Shown here: piece by piece, positions 48,052-56,202 of the stretch
Layout: each line of letters starts with the position of its first letter
Position numbering within the stretch: position 1 is the stretch's first letter
Source: Streptomyces sclerotialus
Lineage (GTDB): Bacteria; Actinomycetota; Actinomycetes; Streptomycetales; Streptomycetaceae
Reading direction: 5' to 3'
Length of the DNA: 64,000 nt
NCBI GenBank assembly: GCA_000719105.1
Contig: JODX01000017.1
Coordinates: forward strand, 1 to 64,000
Program-made: the position numbers and the translations under genes
Notes under the pieces: generated by a model
Told to the model about the DNA's origin: nothing
The model's database searches: none
The model's input: the letters and a program-made list of their open reading frames with translations, nothing else

Positions 48052-48702
48052 TCAGCCCTCGCGCAGTTCCTTGGCCAGCGTGCCCTCCCCCTCCACGGTC
48101 ACGCGACCCGCCCGCACCGCGTCCCGCAGACTCAGCTCGCCCCGGCTCACGGCCGCGGACGTCTCCGCGTCGAACGACAGCCTGACGTCCGGTGTACGGG
48201 GCGCCGCTCCGTCCCCGTACACGGGCCCTTCCGCGGCCTCGGCGCCCGTCCACACATGGAACGGGCCTTCCTCCAGCCGGGCCTCCACCAGCGCCGAGCC
48301 GCCGGCCTCCAGCGCCTCCAGTCCGCGCAGCAGCGGCAGCGCGAACCAGTGCGCCCGTACGGCATCGGTCTCCCGCCGTTCGCCGAGCGCGCCCGCACCC
48401 CACGCACCCAGCGCCTGCAGCACGGGCAGCAACTCCCGCCCGCGCCCGGTGAGTTCGTACACGAAGGCGGCGCCCGGCGGAGCCAGCCGGCGTCTCGTCA
48501 CGAGCCCGTCCCGCTCCATGTCCTTCAGCCGGGAGGCGAGCACATCGGTGCTGACGCCCGGCAGGTCCGCGTGCAGATCGGTGTACCGGCGGGGCCCGGC
48601 GAGCAGCTCACGGACGATCAGCAGGGTCCAGCGGTCACCGACGACGTCGAGGGCCCGGGCGGCGGAACAGTACTGGTCGTAACTACGGCGGCGAGGTGGC
48701 AT
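48052..48702 (-). CDS. HxlR family winged-helix regulator
   Basis: Protein of 216 residues from ATG 48702. The N-terminal HxlR domain is clear (YCSAARALDVVGDRWTLLIVRELL, then GVSTDVLASRLKDMERDGLV), with the single cysteine some family members use for redox sensing. A C-terminal extension of about 100 residues resembles an SCP2-like ligand pocket. It is divergent from an aminotransferase gene, and the 86-base gap holds two copies of TTGG-N5-CCAA exactly 21 bases apart, which are probable operators. Confidence 0.87.
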   Translation of the reverse strand: MPPRRRSYDQYCSAARALDVVGDRWTLLIVRELLAGPRRYTDLHADLPGVSTDVLASRLKDMERDGLVTRRRLAPPGAAFVYELTGRGRELLPVLQALGAWGAGALGERRETDAVRAHWFALPLLRGLEALEAGGSALVEARLEEGPFHVWTGAEAAEGPVYGDGAAPRTPDVRLSFDAETSAAVSRGELSLRDAVRAGRVTVEGEGTLAKELREG

Positions 48703-48724
48703 ACAACGCAGTCTAAACAGATGG

Positions 48725-48760
48725 TTGGACTTTCCAAGCGGTGACTTGGTAAAACCAAGT
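48725..48760. promoter_or_regulatory. Paired HxlR operators
   Basis: TTGGA-CTT-TCCAA (48725-48737) and ACTTGGT-AAA-ACCAAGT (48744-48760) share the core TTGG-N5-CCAA at a 21-bp period, i.e. on one face of the helix. They sit between the HxlR and aminotransferase genes and should serve autoregulation and control of the divergent gene. Confidence 0.65.
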
Positions 48761-48788
48761 AACACCACGAACCGGAGAGGCGCAGCGC

Positions 48789-49997
48789 ATGGAATTCCGG
48801 CAGTCGAGCAAGTTGAGCGAGGTCTGTTACGAGATCCGCGGCCCGGTCATCGAGCACGCCGACGCGCTGGAGGAGGCGGGCCACAGCGTCCTCCGCCTCA
48901 ACACCGGCAACCCCGCGCTCTTCGGCTTCGAGGCGCCGGAGGAGATCGTCCAGGACATGATCCGGATGCTCCCCCAGGCGCACGGCTACACCGACTCGCG
49001 CGGCGTCCTCTCCGCGCGCCGGGCGGTGGCCCAGCGGTACGAGACGCTCGGCCTGGAGGTGGACGTGGACGACGTCTTCCTCGGCAACGGCGTCTCGGAG
49101 CTGGTCTCGATGGCCGTACAGGCACTGCTGGAGGACGGCGACGAAGTCCTCATCCCGGCGCCCGACTTCCCGCTCTGGACGGCGGTGACGACCCTCGCGG
49201 GCGGCAAGGCGGTCCACTATCTGTGCGACGAGCAGGCGGACTGGTACCCGGACCTGGACGACATGGCGTCGAAGATCACCGACCGCACGAAGGCCGTGGT
49301 GATCATCAACCCGAACAACCCGACGGGCGCCGTCTACCCGAAGGAGATCATCGAGGGCATCCTCGACCTGGCCCGCCGCCACGGTCTGATGGTTCTCGCC
49401 GACGAGATCTACGACCAGATCCTGTACGACGACGCCGTGCACCACTCGGCCGCCGCCCTCGCCCCCGACCTGGTGGTCCTCACCTTCTGCGGCCTGTCCA
49501 AGACCTACCGGGTGGCGGGCTTCCGCTCCGGCTGGCTGGTGGTCACGGGCCCGAAGCAGCACGCGAAGGACTACCTGGAGGGCCTGACGATGCTGGCCTC
49601 CATGCGCCTGTGCGCCAACGCCCCCGCCCAGTACGCCATCCAGGCCGCGCTCGGCGGCCGCCAGTCCATTCGCGACCTCACGTCCCCGGGCGGCCGTCTC
49701 CACGACCAGCGCGACCGCGCCTGGGAGAAGCTGAACGAGATCCCGGGCGTGAGCTGCGTGAAGCCGAAGGGCGCGCTGTACGCGTTCCCGCGCCTCGACC
49801 CGAAGGTCCACAAGATCCACGACGACGAGAGGTTCGTGCTGGACCTGCTGCTCAGGGAGAAGATCCAGGTGGTGCAGGGCACGGGCTTCAACTGGCCGGC
49901 CCCGGACCACTTCCGCATCCTCACCCTTCCCTACGCGGACGACCTGGAGGCAGCCATCGGGCGGATCGGGCGGTTCCTGAGCGGGTACCGGCAGTAG
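48789..49997 (+). CDS. PLP-dependent class I/II aminotransferase (AlaA-like)
   Basis: Protein of 402 residues. PLP-binding features are NPNNPTGAVYP, DEIYDQILYD and the lysine in GLSKTYRVAGFRSGW; the final substrate-binding arginine lies in HFRILTLPY. The overall pattern, starting FRQSSKLSEVCYEIRGPV, matches the AlaA-type glutamate-pyruvate aminotransferases. It should make alanine from pyruvate and glutamate or a related exchange. It is transcribed divergently from HxlR through tandem operators, so its expression is likely repressed or induced by that regulator. Confidence 0.92.
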   Translation: MEFRQSSKLSEVCYEIRGPVIEHADALEEAGHSVLRLNTGNPALFGFEAPEEIVQDMIRMLPQAHGYTDSRGVLSARRAVAQRYETLGLEVDVDDVFLGNGVSELVSMAVQALLEDGDEVLIPAPDFPLWTAVTTLAGGKAVHYLCDEQADWYPDLDDMASKITDRTKAVVIINPNNPTGAVYPKEIIEGILDLARRHGLMVLADEIYDQILYDDAVHHSAAALAPDLVVLTFCGLSKTYRVAGFRSGWLVVTGPKQHAKDYLEGLTMLASMRLCANAPAQYAIQAALGGRQSIRDLTSPGGRLHDQRDRAWEKLNEIPGVSCVKPKGALYAFPRLDPKVHKIHDDERFVLDLLLREKIQVVQGTGFNWPAPDHFRILTLPYADDLEAAIGRIGRFLSGYRQ

Positions 49998-50031
49998 CCG
50001 CGGATACCGTCCGTAGCCCGGGAGCGGCGGC

Positions 50032-50604
50032 TCAACCGGGCGGGCCCGACGCGGTACCGGCACTGACGGCGGCCACGATCGCGGCGACGTCCTCGCGGCT
50101 CAAGGGCTCGGCATCCATGTGGTGGTGGATGGAGAGCCCCTCCACCAGCCCGTCCAGACCCCGGGCGGTCCTGGGGTCGAAGTGCCTGCCCAGCGAGGTG
50201 CGGCTGGCGCGCATCCAGGACCGGGTGACCTCCTGCAGTGCCGGATCCCGTGCGGCGAAGGCGTACAGCTCGTAGATGAGCACGAGCTCCCGGGGGGTCC
50301 CGTACTCGGGCCCGCAGATGAGCTCCACCACCGCGGCGCGCGCCTCCTCGGTCGTCCTCGCCGCCTCCAGCAGTTCCCGGTACCGGACGGACATCGACTC
50401 CGCAAGGCGGGTGAAGGCCTCGACGAGCAGCTGCTGCCTGCCCTCGAAGTAGTAGGTCATCGACCCCAGCGAGACACCGGCGGCCTCGGCGATGCGCCGC
50501 TGCGTGGCACCCGTGACCCCGTGCTCGGCGATCACGTCCAGGGCCGCGTCGATGATGCGGTCCCGGCGCCCCGGGTCGTTCGGACCGCGAGAGCTTCCCG
50601 TCAA
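50032..50604 (-). CDS. TetR family transcriptional regulator
   Basis: Protein of 190 residues from a TTG at 50604 with AGAGGA five bases upstream. The DNA-binding domain is typical (RIIDAALDVIAEHGVTGATQRRIAEAAGVSLGSMTYYF), followed by a helical ligand domain. It is divergent from an MFS transporter. The shared interval contains repeated GTAC palindromes, likely its operators, so it probably represses the transporter until a substrate binds. Confidence 0.9.
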   Translation of the reverse strand: MTGSSRGPNDPGRRDRIIDAALDVIAEHGVTGATQRRIAEAAGVSLGSMTYYFEGRQQLLVEAFTRLAESMSVRYRELLEAARTTEEARAAVVELICGPEYGTPRELVLIYELYAFAARDPALQEVTRSWMRASRTSLGRHFDPRTARGLDGLVEGLSIHHHMDAEPLSREDVAAIVAAVSAGTASGPPG

Positions 50605-50635
50605 AGTGATCCTCTTCCTCGGCTCGGTATCGCCG

Positions 50636-50665
50636 TGTACGTTTGTACATACTGCTTGTACGTAC
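50636..50665. promoter_or_regulatory. TetR operator cluster
   Basis: TGTAC-GTTT-GTACA (50636-50649) and the palindrome GTACGTAC (50658-50665) lie between the TetR and MFS genes; a further ACGTAC occurs at 50673-50678. They are likely TetR binding sites over the divergent promoters. Confidence 0.5.
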
Positions 50666-50732
50666 TTCTTTCACGTACTCGGCCGAGGGCGACGCCCGCC
50701 CTGCCGCATTCTCCTGGAGGGGCACGCCGCCG

Positions 50733-51962
50733 ATGGACCTGGCCACACGCCGCCGCCGAACGGCGCTGTTCCTCTTCTTCCTCATACCGGGCCTGTCCAT
50801 CTCCTCCTGGGTGACCCGGACCCCCGACATCAGGGACCAGCTCGGAGCCTCGACCGCGCAGATGGGGCTCGTCCTGTTCGGCCTGTCGGTCGGCTCCATG
50901 CTCGGCATCCTCTGCTCCGGCGCCCTGGTGGCCAGGTTCGGCACCAGGCCCGTGATGGGCGTGGGAACACTGCTGGTCGTGCTCGGTCTGGTGGTCATCG
51001 GCGGCGGGGCCGTGCTGCCCTCCGCCCCCGCCGTCACGGCCGGGCTCTTCCTTTTCGGCGCCGGCATGGGAGGCGGCGAGATAGCGATCAACGTCGACGG
51101 CGCCGAGGTCGAGCGGATCACCGGCGGTACGGTGCTGCCCACGCTGCACGGCTTCTTCAGCCTCGGCACCGTCGTGGGCGCCGCGCTCGGCATCCTGTGC
51201 ACCGCCGTCGAGTTCCCCGTGCAGTGGCATCTGTTCGCCATGGCCGCCGTCACGGCCGCCCTGCTCGCGTACGCCATCCGCGCCATTCCCACGGGGGTCG
51301 GCAGGACGAGGGGGACAGCGGGGCACAGCGAGGCCGGCGCGGAAGCGCGGTCGCCCCGCGCGACGCTCTGGAAGGACCACCGTCTGCTGCTGATCGGCGG
51401 CATCGTCCTCGCCATGGCCCTGGCCGAGGGCGCCGCCAACGACTGGCTCCCCCTGCTCATGGTCGACGGCCACGACATGGACCCCGCCCTGGGATCGGCC
51501 GTCTACGCGGGCTTCGCCGCCGCCATGACGATCGGCCGCTTCGGCGGCGGATTCTTCATCGACCGCTTCGGCCGCACCGCCGTGGTGCGCGCCAGCGCGA
51601 TCTCCGCGGCCCTGGGCCTCGCCCTCGTCATCTTCGCCGACTCCCCCGTCCTCGCCGGCGCCGCGGTGCTCTTCTGGGGCCTGGGCGCCTCGCTCGGCTT
51701 CCCCCTCGCCCTGTCCGCCGCGGGCGACTCCGGCCCCGACCCGGCGGCCCGTGTCAGCCTGGTGGCGATGATCGGCTACGTCGCGTTCCTCGTCGGACCG
51801 CCCGGCCTGGGCTTCCTCGGCGACCACTACGGCCTGCGGTACGCGATGTCCGCCGTCCTCGTGTTCGTGGCCGTGGCGATCTTCCTGGCCCCGGCCGCGG
51901 GGACGCGCCGCACCACCGTCACGCACCCCGCCCCGGCGGAGCAGCCCACGCCCGACAGGTGA
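50733..51962 (+). CDS. MFS transporter (YbjJ-like)
   Basis: Protein of 409 residues from ATG 50733 with GGAGGGG ten bases upstream. It has 12 predicted hydrophobic segments, an MFS motif A variant in SGALVARFGTRPVMG, and a central charged loop (about residues 190-215). The start FLIPGLSISSWVTRTPDIRD is typical of the YbjJ-type branch. The substrate is unknown; control by the adjacent TetR protein suggests efflux of a small molecule. Confidence 0.88.
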   Translation: MDLATRRRRTALFLFFLIPGLSISSWVTRTPDIRDQLGASTAQMGLVLFGLSVGSMLGILCSGALVARFGTRPVMGVGTLLVVLGLVVIGGGAVLPSAPAVTAGLFLFGAGMGGGEIAINVDGAEVERITGGTVLPTLHGFFSLGTVVGAALGILCTAVEFPVQWHLFAMAAVTAALLAYAIRAIPTGVGRTRGTAGHSEAGAEARSPRATLWKDHRLLLIGGIVLAMALAEGAANDWLPLLMVDGHDMDPALGSAVYAGFAAAMTIGRFGGGFFIDRFGRTAVVRASAISAALGLALVIFADSPVLAGAAVLFWGLGASLGFPLALSAAGDSGPDPAARVSLVAMIGYVAFLVGPPGLGFLGDHYGLRYAMSAVLVFVAVAIFLAPAAGTRRTTVTHPAPAEQPTPDR

Positions 51963-52047
51963 CGGCCGTCGCCGCCTCGCTCCGCGCCGGGACGGACGTC
52001 GTGGGAGGCGTGGCGAAGCTCGGTGCGTTACTCCTGGCCCTGCTGCC

Positions 52048-52497
52048 GTGCTGTCCGAGGATGCGCGAACGCTCTGCATCGCGCTGAGCGGTGCCGACGC
52101 GATCGCCGCCGTCGACACCGGCACCCACGTGGAGAAGGCGCGTTACGCCACGGGCGACGAGGACTGGGACAGCGACATCGGCTCGCTCAGCCTCGCAGCC
52201 TGCGCGGTCTCCCCGCTGGGCGACACCGCCGCGGGCATCGACAACTCGTACGGCCCGGACATCTGCCTCTTCGAACCCGGCGCCACCGCACCCACCCAGG
52301 TCATCGACCCGGAGCCGGACACAGGCCGATCCCTGCGCCCGCACGGGCCGACCTGGTCCCCGGACGGTACACGGCTGTCCGCCCTGACCGGCGAGTACGG
52401 CTCGACGCCCGCGCTCCACGTGATCAAGCCGTGGCAACAGCCGGATGCCCCGCGTCCAGTCCGGTACCGGACGCGGGGCATCCGCGTACGAGGGTGA
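52048..52497 (+). pseudogene. Truncated beta-propeller (YncE/WD-like) gene fragment
   Basis: An open frame of 149 codons looks like the interior of a larger propeller protein: LSEDARTLCIALSGADAIAA opens as if mid-protein, and WSPDGTRLSALTG is a TolB/WD-type blade. No ribosome-binding site precedes the GTG, and the frame runs straight into a terminator hairpin. A complete protein of this kind would have about 300 or more residues and a signal peptide. I read it as a remnant, possibly left by a deletion next to the MFS gene. Confidence 0.5.
52442..52484. terminator. Strong bidirectional hairpin terminator
   Basis: A perfect 16-bp stem (52442-52457 with 52469-52484) with an 11-base loop lies at the 3' end of the propeller fragment and just beyond the stop of the converging DUF3618 gene. 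Confidence 0.75.
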
Positions 52498-52522
52498 GTC
52501 TGCCGCGCCGCGGCAGCCGTTC

Positions 52523-53155
52523 TCAGCGGCCCCCGGCCCGCCGCCGGGCCTCCTCAGTGGTCTCCTGCCCGGTACGGCGCAGCTCCTCGGCTCCTTCCTG
52601 CCCCGACCGGCGCGCCTGCCGGCCGGTGGACCGGGCAGCCTCCTGCGCGGTGTCCTTCACGGACGAGGCGGCCTCCTCGGCGGGCTCACGCATACCCTCC
52701 GTGATGCCCTGGGCGGCCTCCCGCACCGTCTCCTTCGCCGGTTCGACCAGCTCGTCGGAGCGCTCGCGGATCCGCTGCCCCACACGTTCCTCCGCACCGG
52801 TCGCCGGGAACAGGGCCCCGGCGAGCAGACCGGTCCCGAACGCGATCAGTCCGGCGGCGAGCGGGCTGCCCTCCGTCCGGCGGCGTACCTGCTCGGGCAC
52901 CTGGCGTGCCTGTTCCCCGAGCTGCTCGGTGGTCTCGCGCATGGTGTCACCCACTTCCGAAGGGGAGGGCGTGACGGTGCGGACCGTGCCCATCACCCTC
53001 TCTTTGACGTTGCCGAGGCGGTCGCGTGCGGCGTCCGCCCTGCGGCGCATCACCCGTTGCGGGCTGACCCGTTCCACGAGCCGGTCCGCCGTCTCCGCCA
53101 GGTGTGCGCGGGTGGCGTCGGCGTCTTCCCTCAACCGGTCGGGTGACGTGCCCAT
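52523..53155 (-). CDS. DUF3618 domain-containing protein
   Basis: Protein of 210 residues from ATG 53155, with a near-perfect GAAGGAGG. The N-terminal DUF3618 segment is clear (RLREDADATRAHLAETADRLVERVSP). A hydrophobic stretch (AAGLIAFGTGLLAGALFP) probably spans the membrane, and a long charged helical tail rich in Glu/Arg (EAAQGITEGMREPAEE) follows. Its start lies inside the end of the holin-X-like gene (25-base overlap). The trio appears to encode small envelope proteins, possibly for stress or membrane tension. Confidence 0.82.
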   Translation of the reverse strand: MGTSPDRLREDADATRAHLAETADRLVERVSPQRVMRRRADAARDRLGNVKERVMGTVRTVTPSPSEVGDTMRETTEQLGEQARQVPEQVRRRTEGSPLAAGLIAFGTGLLAGALFPATGAEERVGQRIRERSDELVEPAKETVREAAQGITEGMREPAEEAASSVKDTAQEAARSTGRQARRSGQEGAEELRRTGQETTEEARRRAGGR

Positions 53156-53601
53156 TTCGCATCCTCCTTCAACGACTCCACTGACCGTTCGGGGGTGAGC
53201 TGGACCGTGCGCATCCGCCGGCGCCCGGCGGCGTACAGGGCCGCTCCGACCGCGGCCCACACCACGGTGAGGATCAGGGCCGCCCAGGCGATGTCCATGA
53301 CGTGCCTGAGGCCGTACATCGCCGCGAACGAGCCCAGCAGGAGCGCCAGCCCGGCGGCATAGCCCGCACCGCCGTACAGGCCCGCGGCCTTGCCGGCCTT
53401 CCGGCCCTCCTGCTTCAGCTCCGTCTTGGCCAGCTCGACTTCGTTGCGCACCAGCCGCGACAGATCGCTGCTGATCTCGCTGATCAGGTCGCCGATCGAT
53501 GCGTCGTCACCGCGTGCCGGCTCCGCTGCCGGAGCGGGCGCGGATGCGTCCTGCACCCGGCCCTGCGGTGGACCGGGCCGTTCGACGGGCCGGGACGCCA
53601 T
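53131..53601 (-). CDS. Phage holin family (holin-X, DUF1469) membrane protein
   Basis: Protein of 156 residues from ATG 53601, with AGGGGG upstream; a GTG at 53610 is possible. The conserved amphipathic part is IGDLISEISSDLSRLVRNEV, followed by two membrane helices (GYAAGLALLLGSFAAMYGL and ALILTVVWAAVGAALYA). Despite the family name it is a chromosomal envelope protein, not a phage gene. It is cotranscribed with the DUF3618 gene downstream and a helical protein upstream. Confidence 0.85.
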   Translation of the reverse strand: MASRPVERPGPPQGRVQDASAPAPAAEPARGDDASIGDLISEISSDLSRLVRNEVELAKTELKQEGRKAGKAAGLYGGAGYAAGLALLLGSFAAMYGLRHVMDIAWAALILTVVWAAVGAALYAAGRRRMRTVQLTPERSVESLKEDAKWARHPTG

Positions 53602-53603
53602 GG

Positions 53604-54338
53604 TCACCACCCCCTGCCGGGCTTCCCGGGTTCTCCGGGCCGGGCCGGCGGGGCCACCCGCGGTGTCGTGGGCGGCGGCGGTGCCTCGGCGCCGTGCTTC
53701 CCGGCCTGCGGCGTGTACGCGGCCCGGGACGTCCCGGACTCGTACGCCGACGGCGGCACCGGCGCGGCCTCGACCTGCTCCTCGAGGGCGGGCCGCACGG
53801 TGGTGTCCGTGTCCCTGCCGGTGTCCGTACCACCGGCCGCGGTGACGCCCCGTCCCAGCCGGGACACGGCGAAACCGGCCAGTGCCGCACCGGCGAGGAA
53901 CAGACCCGGGCGCCGGCGTGCGAAGTCCCGGACGTCCTCCAGGAGTTCGCCCGGCCCCTGCCTGTCCATCCGGTCGGCGAGCGTGTGCCCGCGCTCGGCC
54001 AGTTGGTGCACCAGCGAGGAGGCGGGCGACTCCGGCTTGCCGGTCTCGCTCATGTGCTTGAGGTCCTCGGCCAGGTAGCGGATGTTGGCGGCCAGCCGCC
54101 GCACCTGAGTACCGGCCTCTCCCTCCGCCTGCTCCTTGAACTGCTCGAAGAGGTCACGTCCCCGGTCGGCGGTCTCCCGGAGCACTTCCTGCGCGCCTTC
54201 CCGTGCCGTGCCCGCCACCTCCTGCCCTTTCTCCCGGACGACGCCGGCGCCGTGCTGCGCGCCCTGCTGGGCGGCCCGCCCCGCCTCCGTGGCCCTGCCT
54301 TCCCGGCGCGGCCGTTCAGGTCCTTCGGTCCGGTCCAT
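53604..54338 (-). CDS. Hypothetical membrane-associated helical protein
   Basis: Protein of 244 residues from ATG 54338, with GAGGAG eight bases upstream. Residues 15-110 are strongly charged and helical (QEVLRETADRGRDLFEQFKEQ), with a short hydrophobic segment (PGLFLAGAALAGFAVSRLG) near residue 155 and a disordered Pro/Thr tail. It heads the operon with the holin-X and DUF3618 genes. The layout resembles that of the DUF3618 protein. No enzymatic motif is seen. The 300 bases upstream to the phosphatase gene hold no other gene. Confidence 0.72.
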   Translation of the reverse strand: MDRTEGPERPRREGRATEAGRAAQQGAQHGAGVVREKGQEVAGTAREGAQEVLRETADRGRDLFEQFKEQAEGEAGTQVRRLAANIRYLAEDLKHMSETGKPESPASSLVHQLAERGHTLADRMDRQGPGELLEDVRDFARRRPGLFLAGAALAGFAVSRLGRGVTAAGGTDTGRDTDTTVRPALEEQVEAAPVPPSAYESGTSRAAYTPQAGKHGAEAPPPPTTPRVAPPARPGEPGKPGRGW

Positions 54339-54638
54339 GGAATCGCTCCTCTGCACACTGCCGTGGGTCGGAAACGGCCGCCGGGTACCCGCACCCCTGA
54401 TCGAAACGGCGGGGGACGGAACAATGACCGAAAGGCGTCATTCCGGCGCCGGCGCACGCGGTTGCCGGGCGGTTGCGCCGCCGGTATCACTGTTCACCCG
54501 ACGGGCGGAGCCGTGACCGGAGGCCGGCCGGTGACGGGCCCACTCCGACGCGCCGGGAATGCGCGCACTCGGCGGCCTGTTGGTGATCATGAAGCGATGA
54601 CCGATCATCGAGCGCAGGCGAAAGGAACGGTGCCGACC

Positions 54639-55238
54639 ATGGGTGACCTGCTCCTCGTGCGACACGGCGAGACCGAGTGGTCCCGGTCCGGGCAGCACAC
54701 CAGTTGGACGGACCTTCCGCTCACCGCCAGGGGACGTGAACAGGCACGCGCGGTCGTACCGCTCCTCGGCGCCGAGCGGCCCGGGGCCGTCTTCGTCAGC
54801 CCGATGCGGCGGGCGCGGGAGACGGCGGAGCTGGCCGGGCTGCGCGATGCGCGGATCGACGCCGATCTGAGCGAGTGGGACTACGGCGCGTACGAAGGGG
54901 TCACGACCGCCGAGATCCAGCGCACCCGGCCCGACTGGTTCCTGTTCACCGACGGCGTCGCGCCCGGGCCGCCCGAGCATCCCGGAGAGAGTGCCGAGCA
55001 GGTCGGAGCGCGCGCGGACCGTGTGCTGGACAGGGCGCGTGCGGCACTGGAGAGCACGGGGCGCGATGTGGCGCTGGTGGCCCACGGGCACTTCCTGCGG
55101 GTGCTGACCGCACGGTGGCTGGGGCTGCCGCCTGCCGACGGCGCGCTGTTCCGGCTCGGGACGGGCACGGTCAGCCGGCTCGGCACGGAGCACGAGCGGC
55201 CTGTCATCAGCACCTGGAACGTCGACTCCTCGGCGTGA
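54639..55238 (+). CDS. Histidine phosphatase (phosphoglycerate mutase-like) family protein
   Basis: Protein of 199 residues with catalytic motif LVRHGETEW at the N-terminus, the second arginine in SPMRRARETAEL, the acid in DYGAYEG and the second His in LVAHGHFLR. It should hydrolyse a phosphomonoester; the substrate is not predictable. Starts at GTG 54630 or ATG 54597 are possible, but homologues begin near GDLLLVRHG. It ends just before a bidirectional hairpin shared with a tRNA gene on the other strand. Confidence 0.88.
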   Translation: MGDLLLVRHGETEWSRSGQHTSWTDLPLTARGREQARAVVPLLGAERPGAVFVSPMRRARETAELAGLRDARIDADLSEWDYGAYEGVTTAEIQRTRPDWFLFTDGVAPGPPEHPGESAEQVGARADRVLDRARAALESTGRDVALVAHGHFLRVLTARWLGLPPADGALFRLGTGTVSRLGTEHERPVISTWNVDSSA

Positions 55239-55252
55239 GGAGCCCAGGACGT

Positions 55253-55288
55253 GAAGGGGCCCCACCCGTCACCGGGTGGGGCCCCTTC
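55253..55288. terminator. Strong bidirectional hairpin terminator
   Basis: A perfect 15-bp stem (55253-55267 with 55274-55288) with loop GTCACC, then TT, lies between the histidine phosphatase gene and the tRNA-Gly gene, and can end both transcripts. Confidence 0.85.
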
Positions 55289-55293
55289 TTCCG

Positions 55294-55363
55294 AGCGCCG
55301 GGCAGGCCTTGCACCTGCATTTCCCCGCAGGAAGCGGGGCGTCTTTCCTTGGACCACCAACGC
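55294..55363 (-). tRNA. tRNA-Gly (anticodon UCC), atypical T loop
   Basis: A 70-base cloverleaf on the minus strand. The acceptor is GCGTTGG paired with CCGGCGC (two G-U pairs) and the discriminator is U. The D arm is GTC/GAC with loop CAAGGAAA. The anticodon stem is CCCCG/CGGGG with loop CTTCCTG, anticodon UCC. The T stem is GCAGG/CCTGC with loop TGCAAGG. G1-C72, C2-G71, C35 and C36 suit glycyl-tRNA synthetase. The T arm reads G-UGC instead of the universal G-UUC, and position 37 is U. No CCA is encoded. These changes should weaken EF-Tu use; see finding. Confidence 0.75.
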
Positions 55364-55524
55364 ACAGCCTGGCGCCGAGAGTTCCGGCGGCCTGCTCAAG
55401 ATCAATCATAGCCCATCGGTGAGTGCCCGGTGCACCGTTGTCGGACCCTCCCCGTAGTCTCGGCGGGGCCGGTGCCGAGACCGTACGACCGGAAGAGGAC
55501 GGACGACCGGGGAAGGAGTGTGCC

Positions 55525-56175
55525 GTGACACGACCGCCCACCGCCGCCCAGCGGCGCATCATCGACGCCGCCGATCCCGTGACCGGACGGCTCCGGGGTA
55601 CACAGGCACAGCTCGCTGCACTGGTGAAGCGAGGGCTCGCCTTCCGGCACCCGCGCCCGCCGCACGATCACTTCCTGACGCCCGCCGGGCATCGCGTACG
55701 GGAGGAGGGGGCGGTCGCGGGACCGGGGCCGCACACTCCTGAGCCCGTTGCCCCGCCCTCGCCCGCCGAAGGCGGTGTCTTCGCCGCACGCGTCGGCGGT
55801 GAGGAGGCGCCCGAGTCCGGTCCCGCCCGCACGCGTGAGGTGCACAGCGCGTGGCAGGGGCTGCTGGAGCTGCGCCGGACGACCAATCCGGACGGGTCCG
55901 TGGAGCGGCCGTGCGGGTGGGAGCGCGATCACCTCGTACGGGCCGCCGCGCTCGCCCTGGAGGCAGCCGGGCACCGGCCGGCCACGGGTTCGGAGGACGC
56001 CGGGTACCGGGTGCGGGTGACCCCGCAGCCGGAGGCCGTCGCCGTGCACGGGTCGGATGTCGCGGCGCTGCGGAGCTGTGCGGACACGTTGGAGCGTGCG
56101 GGATGGCAGGTGAGCGAGCACACCGGGCTGCGCACCCGCGCCCGCTATCTGCTGGCCTCGCCCCGCCGGGTGTGA
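55525..56175 (+). CDS. Hypothetical protein
   Basis: Protein of 216 residues from the GTG at 55525, with AAGGAG six bases upstream. The N-terminal part (PTAAQRRIIDAADPVTG ... LVKRGLAFRHPRPP) looks like a small winged-helix or DNA-binding fold, and the rest is Ala/Pro-rich with a conserved-looking C-terminus (CADTLERAGWQVSEHTG). There is no signal peptide or membrane helix. I do not recognise the family. It lies 27 bases upstream of a thioesterase gene and may be cotranscribed with it. Confidence 0.7.
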   Translation: MTRPPTAAQRRIIDAADPVTGRLRGTQAQLAALVKRGLAFRHPRPPHDHFLTPAGHRVREEGAVAGPGPHTPEPVAPPSPAEGGVFAARVGGEEAPESGPARTREVHSAWQGLLELRRTTNPDGSVERPCGWERDHLVRAAALALEAAGHRPATGSEDAGYRVRVTPQPEAVAVHGSDVAALRSCADTLERAGWQVSEHTGLRTRARYLLASPRRV

Positions 56176-56202
56176 GGTGGATCGCCGTCGAAAGGGAAAG
56201 CC

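Noticed and set aside
53131..53601. Possible prophage because of the holin-family name
   Set aside because: No other phage gene is present; this family is common in actinobacterial chromosomes beside DUF3618 genes.
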